Shown: positions 51,476 to 63,929, counted from the first letter of the stretch. The stretch is DNA of 64,000 nucleotides from Spartobacteria bacterium (GCA_003134765.1 PLCM01000041.1:186001-250000); one strand, 5' to 3'. Translations and numbers: made by a program. Notes: generated from the letters alone by a model not told the origin.

Positions 51476-53243
51476 CGATTGTTTCGGTAACGTCCGGGCG
51501 TTGCAGCGACGGGATTTCTACCAGCGGTGGGCGCGCCGCGCTGTCGCCGGCGTCCTCCTCGCCGCTCTCAGCTTCGGCGGTTATCGGATTTACGGCGTTT
51601 GGAGGAGGCACCATCTCTCCCAGCAGGCGCAGGAATTTTTTGTTCACCAGGATTACCAGAGCGCCGTGCTGGTCGCGCGCCACCTCCTGCAGCTCGATCC
51701 AAAAAATGTCGCCGCCTGCCGAATCATGGCGGAAACGGCGGAAATAGCCGGTCGGCGCGAGGCTCTTTCCTGGCGCGAACAGGTGGTCGCACTCGAACCA
51801 GGCAACGCCGCGGACAAAATCGCGTTCGCCGCCGCGGCGCTTCGATTCGGCCAGCTCGATCTTGCTCGCAAAACGCTTGATGCCGTGGACGTCGCCGGCC
51901 GCGCGAATCTGAAATATCATCAGCTTGCAGGTGTCCTGGCGATCTCGGAAAAAAAGCCCGCGCTGGCGGAATCGGAGTTCGAAATCGCCCTCCAGCTCGA
52001 TCCAGGCGATCAGCAGCTCGCCCTCGATCTCGCCACCGTGCAACTGACCTCAACGAATCCACCTACCCGGGAAAAAGCGCGCGCCGAGTTGGCACGGCTG
52101 GCTGAGCAAAGCGCGTTGCGCGTTGAAGCCCTTCGCGCTCTGACTTCCGACGCACTCGCCAACAACTCATTGGTCGCCGCGGAAAAATGGGCGACACAAT
52201 TGCGATCGGAAAAACGCGCGACGTTGTCTGACCTGTTGCTGTATGTCGAGGCAATGCAAAAAACCGAGGGCGCCCAAGCTGCCTTGCGCGACGCCGAATC
52301 GAACGCAGCGAAAACACCCGCCACTGCTGCCGCCCTGATCACATGGATGAATCGCCACGGGATGGCGGAGGCCAGCCTCGCGTGGGGTCGCGCCCTGCCA
52401 AAGGAGATTCTCAACGACCAGCCTGTTCCTCTCGCTGTCGCCGAGGCGTACAGTTTTCTTCAGGACTGGAACGGATTGCACGCGTGGGTGGATGGCAAAA
52501 GCTGGGGTGAGGAAGAATTCCTTCGGCTGGCCGTGTTGAGTCATGCGCTTCATCACCTCACCCCGAATGACCGGTCGTCCATGGAATCGCAAACCGCCTG
52601 GAGTGGGGCGTTGAAGGCCACGAAGAATCGCACCGACCGGCTGGCGGCGATCGCGCAGCTCGCCGAGGGCTGGGATTACGCCGATGACGCCGCGGACGCG
52701 TGGTGGTTAATCGCAAACGGAAATGAAAACGCGAAGGAAGCCCTCACGGCGCTGCAACGTCTCTATAAATTGAAGCAGAACAGCCACGGCCTGCTCCGCG
52801 TGGCCAAGCGCGCGCTGGAATTGAATCCGGGTGACCTGGTTGCGGCCAACAATTGCGCGAGCCTCGGCTTGCTGCTGAACGGCGACAGCTCCGCGCGCCG
52901 GCTCGCGACGAGGTTGCACGTCGAAAACCCGGCGAACGCGGCCTTCAGTTCCACCTACGCGTTCGCGCTCTTTACCGAGGGCAGGACGAGTGAGGCGCTC
53001 CGGCAAATGGACACGTTGAAGGAAGCGCAGCTCCGCCACCCCGCGATCGCCGCCTATTATTTCGTGATTCTGGTCGAGAACGGGAAGATGGAACGAGCCC
53101 ACTCTTATCTTTCCGCCGCGAACAAAGCGCAACTCCTGCCGGAGGAGCAACAGCTTCTCACCGCAGCCACGCGCAAACTTTTGCAGTTCGATTCGCAGAA
53201 CGCGATCAAGAGCGTGGCGGCCGCGGAATCGGCCATGCCGTAA
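51456..53243 (+). CDS. Membrane-anchored TPR protein of the exosortase module
   Basis: A protein of about 595 residues. One N-terminal membrane segment (RAVAGVLLAALSFGGYRIYGVW) is followed by TPR-like helical pairs over most of the length, for example AQEFFVHQDYQSAVLVARHLLQLDPKN, LAESEFEIALQLDPGDQQLALDLATVQL and LLRVAKRALELNPGDLVAANNCASLGLLL. Such proteins (PrsT-like) occur in exosortase-EPS loci and probably scaffold export complexes. There is no good ATG: GTG at 51456 overlaps the preceding stop by 20 bases, and TTG at 51501 is the alternative. Overlap with the PEP-CTERM gene suggests coupling. It converges with the SDR gene after five bases. Confidence 0.74.
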   Translation: MQNSGSNDCFGNVRALQRRDFYQRWARRAVAGVLLAALSFGGYRIYGVWRRHHLSQQAQEFFVHQDYQSAVLVARHLLQLDPKNVAACRIMAETAEIAGRREALSWREQVVALEPGNAADKIAFAAAALRFGQLDLARKTLDAVDVAGRANLKYHQLAGVLAISEKKPALAESEFEIALQLDPGDQQLALDLATVQLTSTNPPTREKARAELARLAEQSALRVEALRALTSDALANNSLVAAEKWATQLRSEKRATLSDLLLYVEAMQKTEGAQAALRDAESNAAKTPATAAALITWMNRHGMAEASLAWGRALPKEILNDQPVPLAVAEAYSFLQDWNGLHAWVDGKSWGEEEFLRLAVLSHALHHLTPNDRSSMESQTAWSGALKATKNRTDRLAAIAQLAEGWDYADDAADAWWLIANGNENAKEALTALQRLYKLKQNSHGLLRVAKRALELNPGDLVAANNCASLGLLLNGDSSARRLATRLHVENPANAAFSSTYAFALFTEGRTSEALRQMDTLKEAQLRHPAIAAYYFVILVENGKMERAHSYLSAANKAQLLPEEQQLLTAATRKLLQFDSQNAIKSVAAAESAMP

Positions 53244-53248
53244 CGGCC

Positions 53249-54070
53249 TCAGCCACCCGTCGCGAATCCGGGGTAAAGCGTCATCCCTCCATCGACGAAG
53301 AGGGTCGTCCCGGTCACATAATCCGAGGCGTCGGAAGCGAGCCAGATCGCCGTGCGCGCGATGTCCTCGGGCAAACCAACCCGGCCTTCCGGGATTAACT
53401 TCAACAACTCCGCTTCGGCCGCTGGCGTGTCCCAGGCAGCCCGATTGATCGGCGTCTTGATCGCACCCGGGGCGATGCTGTTTACGCGGATCTTTTTCGG
53501 TGCAAGCTCCTGGGCCATGCTTTTCATCAGGAGCATCACCCCACCTTTCGACGCGGCATAATTCACGTGGCCGCCCCAGGGAATCACTTCGTGCACGGAA
53601 CTCATGCAAATGATCTTCCCGGCGGCGGACGAAATCTCCGGCACTACGCCGCGACGGAGAAATTCCCGCACCGCCGCCCGCGCGCAGAGGAACTGGCCGG
53701 TCAGATTCGTGGCGAGGACGGTGTTCCACTGCTCGAGCGTCATCTCGTGAAAAGGCGCGTCGCGTTGCAGGCCGGCGTTGTTCACCAGGATGTCGATGGT
53801 ACCGAATTGTTTTAGCATCTCGGCAAACATCCCCTCCACCTCCTCCTCGCGACTGACATCGGCGCGGCAGGCGATGGCCTTGCTGCCGCTCCCCTCAATG
53901 CAATCGACGACGCGCGCGGCCTCCTCCGGGTTCGAGTAGTAATTGACGACCACATCGGCACCCGCCGCGCCCAGCGCCATCGCGCAGGCCTCGCCAATTC
54001 CGGAATTTGCCCCGGTCACGAGCGCCTTTTGATTTTTCAGTGGTTTCAGTGGGTCTGGCGAGAGGTTCAT
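53249..54070 (-). CDS. SDR family oxidoreductase (glucose 1-dehydrogenase-like)
   Basis: A 273-residue classical short-chain dehydrogenase. The cofactor motif is TGANSGIG (about 19-26), NNAG is near residue 101, and the catalytic set is Ser in CMSSVHEV with Tyr and Lys in NYAASKGG. The C-terminus VTGTTLFVDGGMTLYPGF is typical of the glucose/ribitol dehydrogenase group. It is expected to oxidise or reduce a sugar or polyol with NAD(P). It is divergent from the histidine kinase gene and convergent with the TPR gene, so it appears to be transcribed alone. Confidence 0.9.
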   Translation of the reverse strand: MNLSPDPLKPLKNQKALVTGANSGIGEACAMALGAAGADVVVNYYSNPEEAARVVDCIEGSGSKAIACRADVSREEEVEGMFAEMLKQFGTIDILVNNAGLQRDAPFHEMTLEQWNTVLATNLTGQFLCARAAVREFLRRGVVPEISSAAGKIICMSSVHEVIPWGGHVNYAASKGGVMLLMKSMAQELAPKKIRVNSIAPGAIKTPINRAAWDTPAAEAELLKLIPEGRVGLPEDIARTAIWLASDASDYVTGTTLFVDGGMTLYPGFATGG

Positions 54071-54200
54071 GACCTGTAAAATGCGAACTGCAAACTCATT
54101 TCATGCGGAGCAAAGGCAAGGGGTTTAATGCCTTCATCAGCTCCGCCCAGAGGCACGGAATTAGCTCTCTTTATTCGCGGGTTCCAAACACGACCTGAAG

Positions 54201-55865
54201 ATGCGACTAGCGACCAAAATTCAGGGAGATGAGGCATCCTACCAAAACCAACACCGAGCAGCGACCGAAGCTGACCACCGATCCCATGAAACTTATTCTG
54301 ACCTTCCGAGCCGCCCGAATGAAATCCCGCAACATCTTGCGCTCGCTGCCCAGGCTACGAATGATGCTGTTCGGGTTTGGACTCTAGCCACCGGCGCACT
54401 CTCCTGGCCGCAAGGCCTCGACACTCTCCTCGGCTATACCCCGTCCGCTGCCACCGACGAGATCGGGTTCTGGCAGAAACAACTTCATCCCCAGGATCGC
54501 GCCCGGGCCGCGGCCAGCATCCGCGATGCGCTCGCCGCCGATGGCGATCACTGGACCGGCGAATACCGCTTCCGCCAGTTGGACGGCTCTTATCTCGATT
54601 TGCTCGAGCGCGCTCACATTGTCCGCGATCGCAGCGGCCGGGCGGTGCGTTTCGTCGGCTCGCTCATGAACATCACGGCGCGAAAACAACTCCAGGATCA
54701 GCTCGTTCGTTCGCAAAAAATGGAAGCGTTTGGTCAGCTCGCCGGCGGGGTCGCCCACGACTTTAATAATTTCCTCACCACCATTCTCGGCTACAGCGAT
54801 CTGCTCCTGGATGAGCTGGGAATGAAAGGCGCGATCGCGAGCCACATTCGCGAAATCCGGGGCGCCGCCGCCCGGGCCTCCGCGTTGACCGCCCAGCTCC
54901 TCGCCTTCAGCCGCAAGCATCCGCTCGCGCCGGCCGTGGTGGAGGTGAATTCATTGCTCGCGAATCTTGAGCGCTCACTCCTCCGCCTGCTCGGCGAAAA
55001 CATCTCCGTCCAATGCAATTTCCAGCGCGGAAAAGATGGAATGCACACCAAAGTCGATCCGGGACAGCTCACCCAGATAATCCTTAACCTCGTTGTCAAC
55101 GCGCGCGACGCGATGCCCGGCGGGGGATGCCTGGGCCTGGAAACTTCCGCGGTCACGATCGAGCCTGCGGAAGAGCACGAGTGCACTTTGGAAGAGCTTC
55201 CTGCGGGAGATTATGTTCGCATCAGCGTCACGGATAATGGCAGCGGCATGAGCGACGAAGTAAAACAGCACCTGTTCGAACCGTTTTTCACGACGAAGGA
55301 CGAAGGCCATGGCACCGGTCTCGGCCTTGCCACCAGCTACGGAATCGTCCGGCAAAGTGGCGGACACATCTGCGTTGAGAGCGAACTCGGCCAGGGCACA
55401 ACCGTGCGAATTTTCCTGCCCCGGGTGGCGGCGCCGGCGGCTCCTTCCTACAAAAAACCCGGCGCAAAAAAACTTCCCACCGGCAATGAGACCATTCTCG
55501 TCCTCGAAGACGACATTAGTGTGCGGCACCTTTCGGTCCGCGTCCTGCGCAGTCTCGGCTATGAAGTGCTCGAAGCGGCCAATGGCGACGACGCCCAGCA
55601 GTTGATCGGCCGAAGTGGCGACAAGAAGATTGACCTGCTCCTCACGGACATGGTGATGCCGCAGATGAGCGGACGCTGCTTTGCCGACTGGATGAATAAG
55701 ATGAGCCCGGGGACAAAAGTCGTTTTCATTTCCGGCTACTTGCAGGAATCGCTTCATCCGGGCGAACGCCGCGACCAGGAAATGTTCTTCCTGGCAAAAC
55801 CGTTCGATCCCGAACAGCTCGCCAGCAAAATTCGCGAAACGCTCGACCTGGCGACGACTCGTTAA
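54201..55865 (+). CDS. PAS-domain hybrid histidine kinase with C-terminal receiver
   Basis: A 554-residue cytoplasmic sensor kinase with no membrane segment. A PAS/PAC region lies at about 45-160 (WTLATGALSWPQGLDTLLGY; GEYRFRQLDGSYLDLLERAHIVRDRSG). The HisKA domain has the phospho-acceptor H186 in GGVAHDFNNFL. HATPase motifs are NLVVNARDAMPGGG (N box), VTDNGSGM (G1) and GHGTGLGLATSYGIV (G2). A receiver at about 430-550 has LEDD and the acceptor Asp483 in LLLTDMVMP, plus FLAKPF. It thus passes phosphate from kinase to its own receiver. No partner regulator is adjacent, so the output is unknown. A hairpin repeat follows the stop. Confidence 0.92.
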   Translation: MRLATKIQGDEASYQNQHRAATEADHRSHETYSDLPSRPNEIPQHLALAAQATNDAVRVWTLATGALSWPQGLDTLLGYTPSAATDEIGFWQKQLHPQDRARAAASIRDALAADGDHWTGEYRFRQLDGSYLDLLERAHIVRDRSGRAVRFVGSLMNITARKQLQDQLVRSQKMEAFGQLAGGVAHDFNNFLTTILGYSDLLLDELGMKGAIASHIREIRGAAARASALTAQLLAFSRKHPLAPAVVEVNSLLANLERSLLRLLGENISVQCNFQRGKDGMHTKVDPGQLTQIILNLVVNARDAMPGGGCLGLETSAVTIEPAEEHECTLEELPAGDYVRISVTDNGSGMSDEVKQHLFEPFFTTKDEGHGTGLGLATSYGIVRQSGGHICVESELGQGTTVRIFLPRVAAPAAPSYKKPGAKKLPTGNETILVLEDDISVRHLSVRVLRSLGYEVLEAANGDDAQQLIGRSGDKKIDLLLTDMVMPQMSGRCFADWMNKMSPGTKVVFISGYLQESLHPGERRDQEMFFLAKPFDPEQLASKIRETLDLATTR

Positions 55866-55871
55866 CCATTC

Positions 55872-55940
55872 TGTAGCCGGGATCGCTGATCCCGGCCGGA
55901 TCAGGGCGCCACCCCGTCGGGATCGTCGATCCCGGCTACA
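55872..55940. repeat. Dispersed hairpin repeat, family 2 (copy 2)
   Basis: TGTAGCCGGGATCGCTGATC begins at 55872 and its inverted counterpart GATCGTCGATCCCGGCTACA ends at 55940. Each arm has its own small palindrome. It lies between the histidine kinase and ilvA. Confidence 0.82.
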
Positions 55941-55984
55941 GGAAACGTTGCCGCTCGCGCTCGCACTGTATATTAACGCCTCGC

Positions 55985-57196
55985 GTGATCACGTTGAAGG
56001 ACATCGAAGCGGCGCGGAAGCGGATCGAGGGCGCCGTTTATTATTCCCCCTGCCCGGGATCGATTCCACTGAGCGAGATCACCGGAATGAAGATCTTCTC
56101 CAAGCTCGATTACTTGCAGCGCACCGGCAGTTTCAAGGAACGGGGCGCGCGCAACGCCCTCATGCAGTTGCCACCCGATCAGCAAAAGCGCGGCGTGATC
56201 GCGGCCTCCGCCGGGAACCACGCGCAGGCGCTCGCCTATCAGGGAAAGTTACTCGGCATTCCGGCCACCGTCGTCATGCCGAAGTACGCGCCGCTCATCA
56301 AAATCGGCAACTGCCAGAAGCTCGGCGCGACCGTGGTCCTGCATGGAAAGGATTTCACCGAAGCAAAGGAGCGTGCGCACGAGATCGCGCAAGAACGCGC
56401 ACTCGCCTACATCGATGGTTACGACGACCCGGCGATCATTGCCGGCCAGGGTACGATGGGTCTTGAAATCGTCGAGCAAGTGCCGGCCCTCGATGCCGTC
56501 ATCATTCCAGTCGGTGGCGGAGGCTTGCTCGCCGGCGTGGCGCTCGCCGTGAAAAGTTTGCGCCCGCAGGCCAAGGTTATCGCGGTCGAAGCGAATCACG
56601 TCGCAAGCTTTTCCGCGGCCATTCAGGCAGGAAAACCAGTGTGCATCGATATACAGCCGACTCTCGCGGATGGTCTCGCGATCGCAGAGGTGGGCCGGAA
56701 TGCTTTTGCGACAGCGGCGCCGCTCGTCGATCGCATCGTCATGGTCAACGAAGAACAAATCGCCGTTTCCATTCTTCGCGTTGTCGAACTTGAGAAAGGA
56801 GTTGTCGAAGGCGCCGCTGCCACTCCGCTGGCAGCTTGCCTTTCCGGACAGCTACCGGAACTGGCCGGCAAACGTGTCGTCCTCCTTTTTTGCGGCGGAA
56901 ACATCGACCCAAATGTCTTGAGCCGCGTCGTCGAGCGCGGGCTCGTCGCGGATGGCCGCCTCTGCCGTTTTACCGCGGTGATCAGCGACCGCCCGGGCGG
57001 CCTCGCGGATCTTGCCACCGAAATCGCTTCGACCGGCGCGAGCATCAAGCAGGTTGTGCATGATCGCGCTTTCGCCGGCTCGGATGTTTCTGCTGTCCAC
57101 GTCTTGTGCACCGTCGAGACCCGGAACCATCAGCATTTAGCGGAAGTCCGGGCGCGCCTGAAGGAACACGGAGTTCAAACCTTCGATTCAAAATAG
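55985..57196 (+). CDS. ilvA: Threonine ammonia-lyase (threonine deaminase), ACT domain
   Basis: Converts threonine to 2-oxobutanoate and ammonia with PLP, feeding isoleucine synthesis. The 403-residue product has the PLP lysine K51 in GSFKERGARNAL, the ASAGNHAQALAY loop, a tetraglycine phosphate-binding motif in IIPVGGGGLLAG and a C-terminal ACT domain (TAVISDRPGGLADLATEIASTGASIKQV). One ACT domain and about 400 residues match the catabolic/IlvA2-type enzymes rather than the 514-residue biosynthetic form with two ACT regions. It starts with GTG at 55985. The methyltransferase gene follows after two bases, so they may be co-transcribed, though no shared function is evident. Confidence 0.92.
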   Translation: MITLKDIEAARKRIEGAVYYSPCPGSIPLSEITGMKIFSKLDYLQRTGSFKERGARNALMQLPPDQQKRGVIAASAGNHAQALAYQGKLLGIPATVVMPKYAPLIKIGNCQKLGATVVLHGKDFTEAKERAHEIAQERALAYIDGYDDPAIIAGQGTMGLEIVEQVPALDAVIIPVGGGGLLAGVALAVKSLRPQAKVIAVEANHVASFSAAIQAGKPVCIDIQPTLADGLAIAEVGRNAFATAAPLVDRIVMVNEEQIAVSILRVVELEKGVVEGAAATPLAACLSGQLPELAGKRVVLLFCGGNIDPNVLSRVVERGLVADGRLCRFTAVISDRPGGLADLATEIASTGASIKQVVHDRAFAGSDVSAVHVLCTVETRNHQHLAEVRARLKEHGVQTFDSK

Positions 57197-57198
57197 AT

Positions 57199-57909
57199 GT
57201 GCGCGCCTTTGATCGACTAAAGCGTTCTCTGCGGAAGCGAGCCCTTTTCCGGAAGTTCGGCGAGCGCTGGAACACTGCGGATGATGCCTTCCAAAAGCGC
57301 GGCTACGATTCCTACGAAGCCTATTTGGAACACCAGAAGGCGAAACTCGAGACGCACGATTTTGGCGAGTACGACGCCAAATTTCGCACCGCTCTCCGGG
57401 AGCGCCTGTCGGCTCTCGACATCGAGTGGCAGGGCCGAAATGTTCTCTGTCTGGCGGCGCGCATCGGGACGGAGGTGAAGGCGTTTCTAGACCTGGGCGC
57501 GTTCGCTGTCGGGATCGATCTCAATCCGGGCGCCGACAACCGTTATGTGGTCCATGGCGATTTTCACGACCTGCAATTCTCGCCCGGGTCGATCGATGTC
57601 GTTTACACCAATTCCATGGATCATGCCTTCGACATCGAGCGCATCGCGAAGGAAGTGCTCAGGGTCTTGAAACCGAATGGGTTCTTTGTCATGGAAGCCA
57701 TCCAGGGCCGTGATCAGGGAGCCAGTCCCGGGTTCTTCGAAAGCTTTTTTTGGAAAAACATCGACGACCTGGTGGGCCAGTTTGGAAACGCCGGATTTTC
57801 CGTCGCAGGTCGAACGCCGATCAACTACCCCTGGCCCGGAGAACAGATTTGCCTTCAACGAACGCCGTCATCCCGAGCGGAGCGAAGCGAGGTCGAGGGA
57901 TCCCGTTAA
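57199..57909 (+). CDS. Class I SAM-dependent methyltransferase with repeat-derived C-terminus
   Basis: A 236-residue protein. The methyltransferase core has NVLCLAARIGTEVKAFLDLGAFAVGIDLNPG (motif I region), DFHDLQFSPGSIDVVYTNSMDHAFDI and EVLRVLKPNGFFVMEAIQG, the usual methyltransferase-11 layout. The N-terminal 60 residues are basic and helical. The start is a GTG at 57199, two bases after ilvA; the extension to 57106 lies inside ilvA. The last 14 residues (PSSRAERSEVEGSR) are encoded by the left arm of a hairpin repeat starting at 57867, so the original stop has probably been replaced by repeat sequence. The substrate is unknown. Confidence 0.75.
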   Translation: MRAFDRLKRSLRKRALFRKFGERWNTADDAFQKRGYDSYEAYLEHQKAKLETHDFGEYDAKFRTALRERLSALDIEWQGRNVLCLAARIGTEVKAFLDLGAFAVGIDLNPGADNRYVVHGDFHDLQFSPGSIDVVYTNSMDHAFDIERIAKEVLRVLKPNGFFVMEAIQGRDQGASPGFFESFFWKNIDDLVGQFGNAGFSVAGRTPINYPWPGEQICLQRTPSSRAERSEVEGSR

Positions 57910-57967
57910 ACCTCGAGCGACTTCCGCCGGGGTCCCTCGACTCCGCTTTCGCTCCGCTCGGGATGAC
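57867..57967. repeat. Dispersed hairpin repeat, family 1 (copy 2)
   Basis: A left arm of 38 bases (57867-57904) starting GTCATCCCGAGCGGAGCGAA pairs with a right arm ending CGCTCCGCTCGGGATGAC (57930-57967). The left arm is read as the tail of the methyltransferase, and the right arm is 50 bases before the gcvP start. Confidence 0.85.
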
Positions 57968-58017
57968 AGAAACCACCCTTTTGCTTGAACGACCAAACGC
58001 ACTCCGTAGCTTGGCGA

Positions 58018-60951
<2,934 letters not shown>

Positions 60952-60954
<3 letters not shown>

Positions 60955-60976
60955 CCGGGATCGGTGATTCCGGCTG
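60952..60976. repeat. Family 2 hairpin repeat, degenerate half copy, supplying the gcvP stop
   Basis: TAGCCGGGATCGGTGATTCC, followed by GGCT, is a half copy of the family 2 repeat. Its TAG (60952-60954) is the gcvP stop codon. Confidence 0.65.
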
Positions 60977-61122
60977 CTCGGACAAAAAGCGTGGTTATCC
61001 CCAGGGCTGGCGAAGCACGCCGAGGGGGCCTCGCAGGCGCTCAAACGCTACCGCGATGCCCGGACCCGTTTCACGGCAGGGAGCGCGTTATGCCTGCCGG
61101 CAGGCGTAATTTGAATTGGAGA

Positions 61123-61154
61123 GGTCCCTCGCCGTCTGCGCGGCTCGGGATGAC
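61123..61154. repeat. Dispersed hairpin repeat, family 1 (degenerate copy 3)
   Basis: GGTCCCTCGCCGTCTGCGCG followed by GCTCGGGATGAC keeps the two ends of a right arm of family 1 with a changed middle. It lies in the gap between gcvP and the convergent flavoprotein gene. A perfect 14-base palindrome, GCCTGCCGGCAGGC, is nearby at 61092-61105. Confidence 0.6.
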
Positions 61155-61172
61155 AGCTGCGAGGCGCTACAA

Positions 61173-62696
61173 CTACGTCTGCTCGGACGCCAGTTCCGGC
61201 GTCGCGGTCACCCGCGTGGGCACGTGACGCAGTGCGGTGCCTCCCGTTTCTTCTACGGCGGCTTCGCCGGATTCGTGGTATTCGGCATCACCGTTCACCT
61301 GCCAGAGATCGTAGAGCCTGGTATCGGCCAGAATGTTTTCCACGCACAACATCGCGGTCATCATGGCGTGGTCCTGGTTGTTGTACTTGTGCATCCCGTT
61401 GCGGCCGACGAGGTGCATGTTCGGGTAACGCTCCTCGATTTCTTCGCGAATGGTCGCGACGTGTTTTGCATAATCGTCATCGTAAACCGGATACGCTTTC
61501 TTTTGCCGGACGACACATCCGTCCATGACATCGCCTTCGTGGGCGAGGCCAATCTGGAGCAGTTCTTTTTTCGCCAGCTCGATCAGGTTTGCGTCGGACG
61601 AATCCCAGAGGCCATCGTGCTCGAAGCAGAAGTATTCAAGGCCATAGCAGGCCTTGTCCGGATCGGGCACCATCTCGGGCGACCAGGAACGGAAATTCTG
61701 GATCCGGCCAACCTGCACACTCGGGTCGTGAATGTAGATCCAGTTATCGTCGAACATGTTTCGATCTTTCAGGATCAGCATCACCGTAAGGAAGTCGCGA
61801 TATTTCAGGCTGTCGGCGGCCTTCTTCGCGGTCTCGGAAACCGGCGGCGTGAGACCGCGCGCCAATTCGCGGAGGGGTGCGGACGAGATCACGTGCTCTG
61901 CCTCCAAATTGTGGACGTTGCCGTGAGCGTCCTGATAGCGCAGCTGCCAGGTTTCGCTCGGTTCGTCGTAAAGACAACCGGTGACCCTCGCGCCCATCTC
62001 GACCTGGCCGCCCATCGCCTTTGTCTTTTCGGCGCACGCTTCCCACATCATGCCGGGGCCCTTCCGCGGGTACTTGAACGAATTGATCAGGGTCTTGATC
62101 ACTTTCGTTTTGTCCTTCGGTTGCCGCTTGGGCAAAAGCGCGTTCCTGATCGCACTACCTAACGAGAGGCCCTTGATTCGTTGGGCGGCCCAGTCTGCTG
62201 AAATATCCTTGCAGCTCATCCCCCACACCTTTTCGGTGTAGCTTTTGAAGAAGGTGTTGAAGAGGCGTTTGCCAAATTGATTACTGACCCAGTCCTCGAA
62301 ATTATTCGGGTTCTTAACGGGAAAGAGTTTTGCCTTCAGATACGAGAGCATGCACAGGGTCGACCTGCCGACGCCGAGCTTGATCAGCGCTTCGAACGCG
62401 CGCAGGGGATAGGCGAAAAATTTGCCGTTATAATAAATCCGCGAGGAACGCGGCCGATTCAGCATGTCGTTCGGGAGGATCTCCATCCAGAAATCCTCGA
62501 CCGCCTTCGATTTTGAGAAGAACCGGTGGCCGCCGATATCGAAATGAAATCCCTTGTAGGTCGCCGTGCGGGAGATTCCGCCCACATAGACCGGGTCGGC
62601 CTCGAGCACGGTGACGGGCACGTTGTTCTTGGAAAGAAGATACGCCGCCGTCAAACCCGCCGGTCCCGCACCTATGATCGCTACGTTAGTTTTCAT
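61173..62696 (-). CDS. UDP-galactopyranose-mutase-like FAD-dependent oxidoreductase
   Basis: A 507-residue flavoprotein. The N-terminal dinucleotide motif is [17 protein letters not shown] (residues 7-23), then [24 protein letters not shown], a block shared by UDP-galactopyranose mutases and related amine-oxidase-fold enzymes. Further support comes from [22 protein letters not shown] and [32 protein letters not shown] near the C-terminus, the FAD-binding end. It could make a furanose sugar nucleotide for the EPS or reduce another sugar substrate; Glf itself is about 370-400 residues, so this longer form is not a standard Glf. The C-terminal 25 residues vary. A mannosyltransferase-like gene lies just upstream on the same strand (6-base gap). 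Confidence 0.82.
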   Translation of the reverse strand: MKTNVAIIGAGPAGLTAAYLLSKNNVPVTVLEADPVYVGGISRTATYKGFHFDIGGHRFFSKSKAVEDFWMEILPNDMLNRPRSSRIYYNGKFFAYPLRAFEALIKLGVGRSTLCMLSYLKAKLFPVKNPNNFEDWVSNQFGKRLFNTFFKSYTEKVWGMSCKDISADWAAQRIKGLSLGSAIRNALLPKRQPKDKTKVIKTLINSFKYPRKGPGMMWEACAEKTKAMGGQVEMGARVTGCLYDEPSETWQLRYQDAHGNVHNLEAEHVISSAPLRELARGLTPPVSETAKKAADSLKYRDFLTVMLILKDRNMFDDNWIYIHDPSVQVGRIQNFRSWSPEMVPDPDKACYGLEYFCFEHDGLWDSSDANLIELAKKELLQIGLAHEGDVMDGCVVRQKKAYPVYDDDYAKHVATIREEIEERYPNMHLVGRNGMHKYNNQDHAMMTAMLCVENILADTRLYDLWQVNGDAEYHESGEAAVEETGGTALRHVPTRVTATPELASEQT

Positions 62697-62702
62697 TTGT
62701 TG

Positions 62703-63929
62703 TTAAGCTACCCAGTTGCCCCTCGTAAAATTCCACACGTACCATCCCTGCACGCTGAGCCCAGCCGCACTGAGCAACGCGACGGCCGCCATGCCACTCG
62801 CGCGCACCCACAGTCGCGGGGTCGGTAATTGATGCAAAAAATGGAGAATTGCCAGCACGATTAACGCGTGCACGCAAAATTCGTAGCGAAGCATGCTCTC
62901 CATCTCCACGCAGGCCACTCCACTTACCGAAATGTAGTAAATGACCGCCGCGCAAAAATAGAAGCCGAACCGCGCAGTCCCAGCGAATTTGCGGCGGACG
63001 ACCGGGAGCAATTCACCCAGCCCAACGGCCAGCAACAGGATGCCACCCAGCGTCATCGTCATCTGACTCGCTTCCGTGGGGTTTTTCAACGCCGGAATAA
63101 GCCATCGGTAACTGGACGGTCTGAACACCGCCAGATAATCGGGGGTGATCGCCCAACCGGATTGCTGGGTAAGCATATAAATATCCCACCGGCCCCAGCG
63201 CAGGAGACAATAAAAGAAGAACGCGCCCGCGCCCATGGTAGCCCCCAACATTACCAGGACGGAGGTGCCGTAGCGCCTGAACCACGACCGCATCTCAACC
63301 AAGCCCCGCCAGCCGCTTTGAAAAACCGCCTGCACCACCGGATAGCCCGCGCACGGGATTCCCACGATCCGCGTGGCCGACATCAGCGAGCCGTGAAGCA
63401 CGGCCAGGGCCTTCGCTCCCTTTCCCTCAGCCGTGCTCCAGAACATAAAACCGAACAGCCCCATCATGAAAAGCGACTCCGAATATCCGGCCACCAGGAA
63501 AAACGCCGTCGGATGCGCCAGGATCGAGAGCGCGCCGAAGAATTGGAGGAGCGGCGATATATTCCAGCGCTCGCAGAAGAGAAAGAAGTAACTCCAGAAC
63601 CCCCACGCCGCCGCCTGGGCGGTCACGAGGAGCGCGTTGTAAATACTGAGGCGCGCGCCGTAATGCAGGATCGCCGCGATGGCCGGATACGCCGGGAAAA
63701 ACGCCACGTTCGAGACTTCCATCATTTTGTGGCTGGTGGGCGGCACCGTCGTCTCGTAGCCGCGATCGATGATGTTCGCGAACCAAAAGCTGTCGTGCTG
63801 TGCGAGCGTGTCGTAGCGATAGAAAAGCGGGCCTTCCGGCGCGATCAGGACGACGGCGACGAAAATCTGGAACAGTGTGACCATCAATCCGAGGGCCCAT
63901 GGTCTGAAGAGAATTGGCTTGGAATTCAT
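62703..63929 (-). CDS. PIG-V-like mannosyltransferase family membrane protein
   Basis: A 408-residue membrane protein with about nine hydrophobic segments. Near the N-terminus, YRYDTLAQHDSFWFANIIDRGY and then NVAFFPAYPAIAAILHYGA follow the pattern of PIG-V and related lipid-linked-sugar mannosyltransferases (acidic pair, then FFP-x-YP). GYSESLFMMGLFGFMFWS and SATRIVGIPCAGYPVVQ, together with the C-terminal membrane segments, fit that family. Bacterial members probably transfer sugars from polyprenyl-phosphate donors to lipids or proteins; the acceptor here is unknown. The ATG at 63929 (MNSKPILFRPW) is preferred; the extension to 63998 lacks support. Confidence 0.68.
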   Translation of the reverse strand: MNSKPILFRPWALGLMVTLFQIFVAVVLIAPEGPLFYRYDTLAQHDSFWFANIIDRGYETTVPPTSHKMMEVSNVAFFPAYPAIAAILHYGARLSIYNALLVTAQAAAWGFWSYFFLFCERWNISPLLQFFGALSILAHPTAFFLVAGYSESLFMMGLFGFMFWSTAEGKGAKALAVLHGSLMSATRIVGIPCAGYPVVQAVFQSGWRGLVEMRSWFRRYGTSVLVMLGATMGAGAFFFYCLLRWGRWDIYMLTQQSGWAITPDYLAVFRPSSYRWLIPALKNPTEASQMTMTLGGILLLAVGLGELLPVVRRKFAGTARFGFYFCAAVIYYISVSGVACVEMESMLRYEFCVHALIVLAILHFLHQLPTPRLWVRASGMAAVALLSAAGLSVQGWYVWNFTRGNWVA

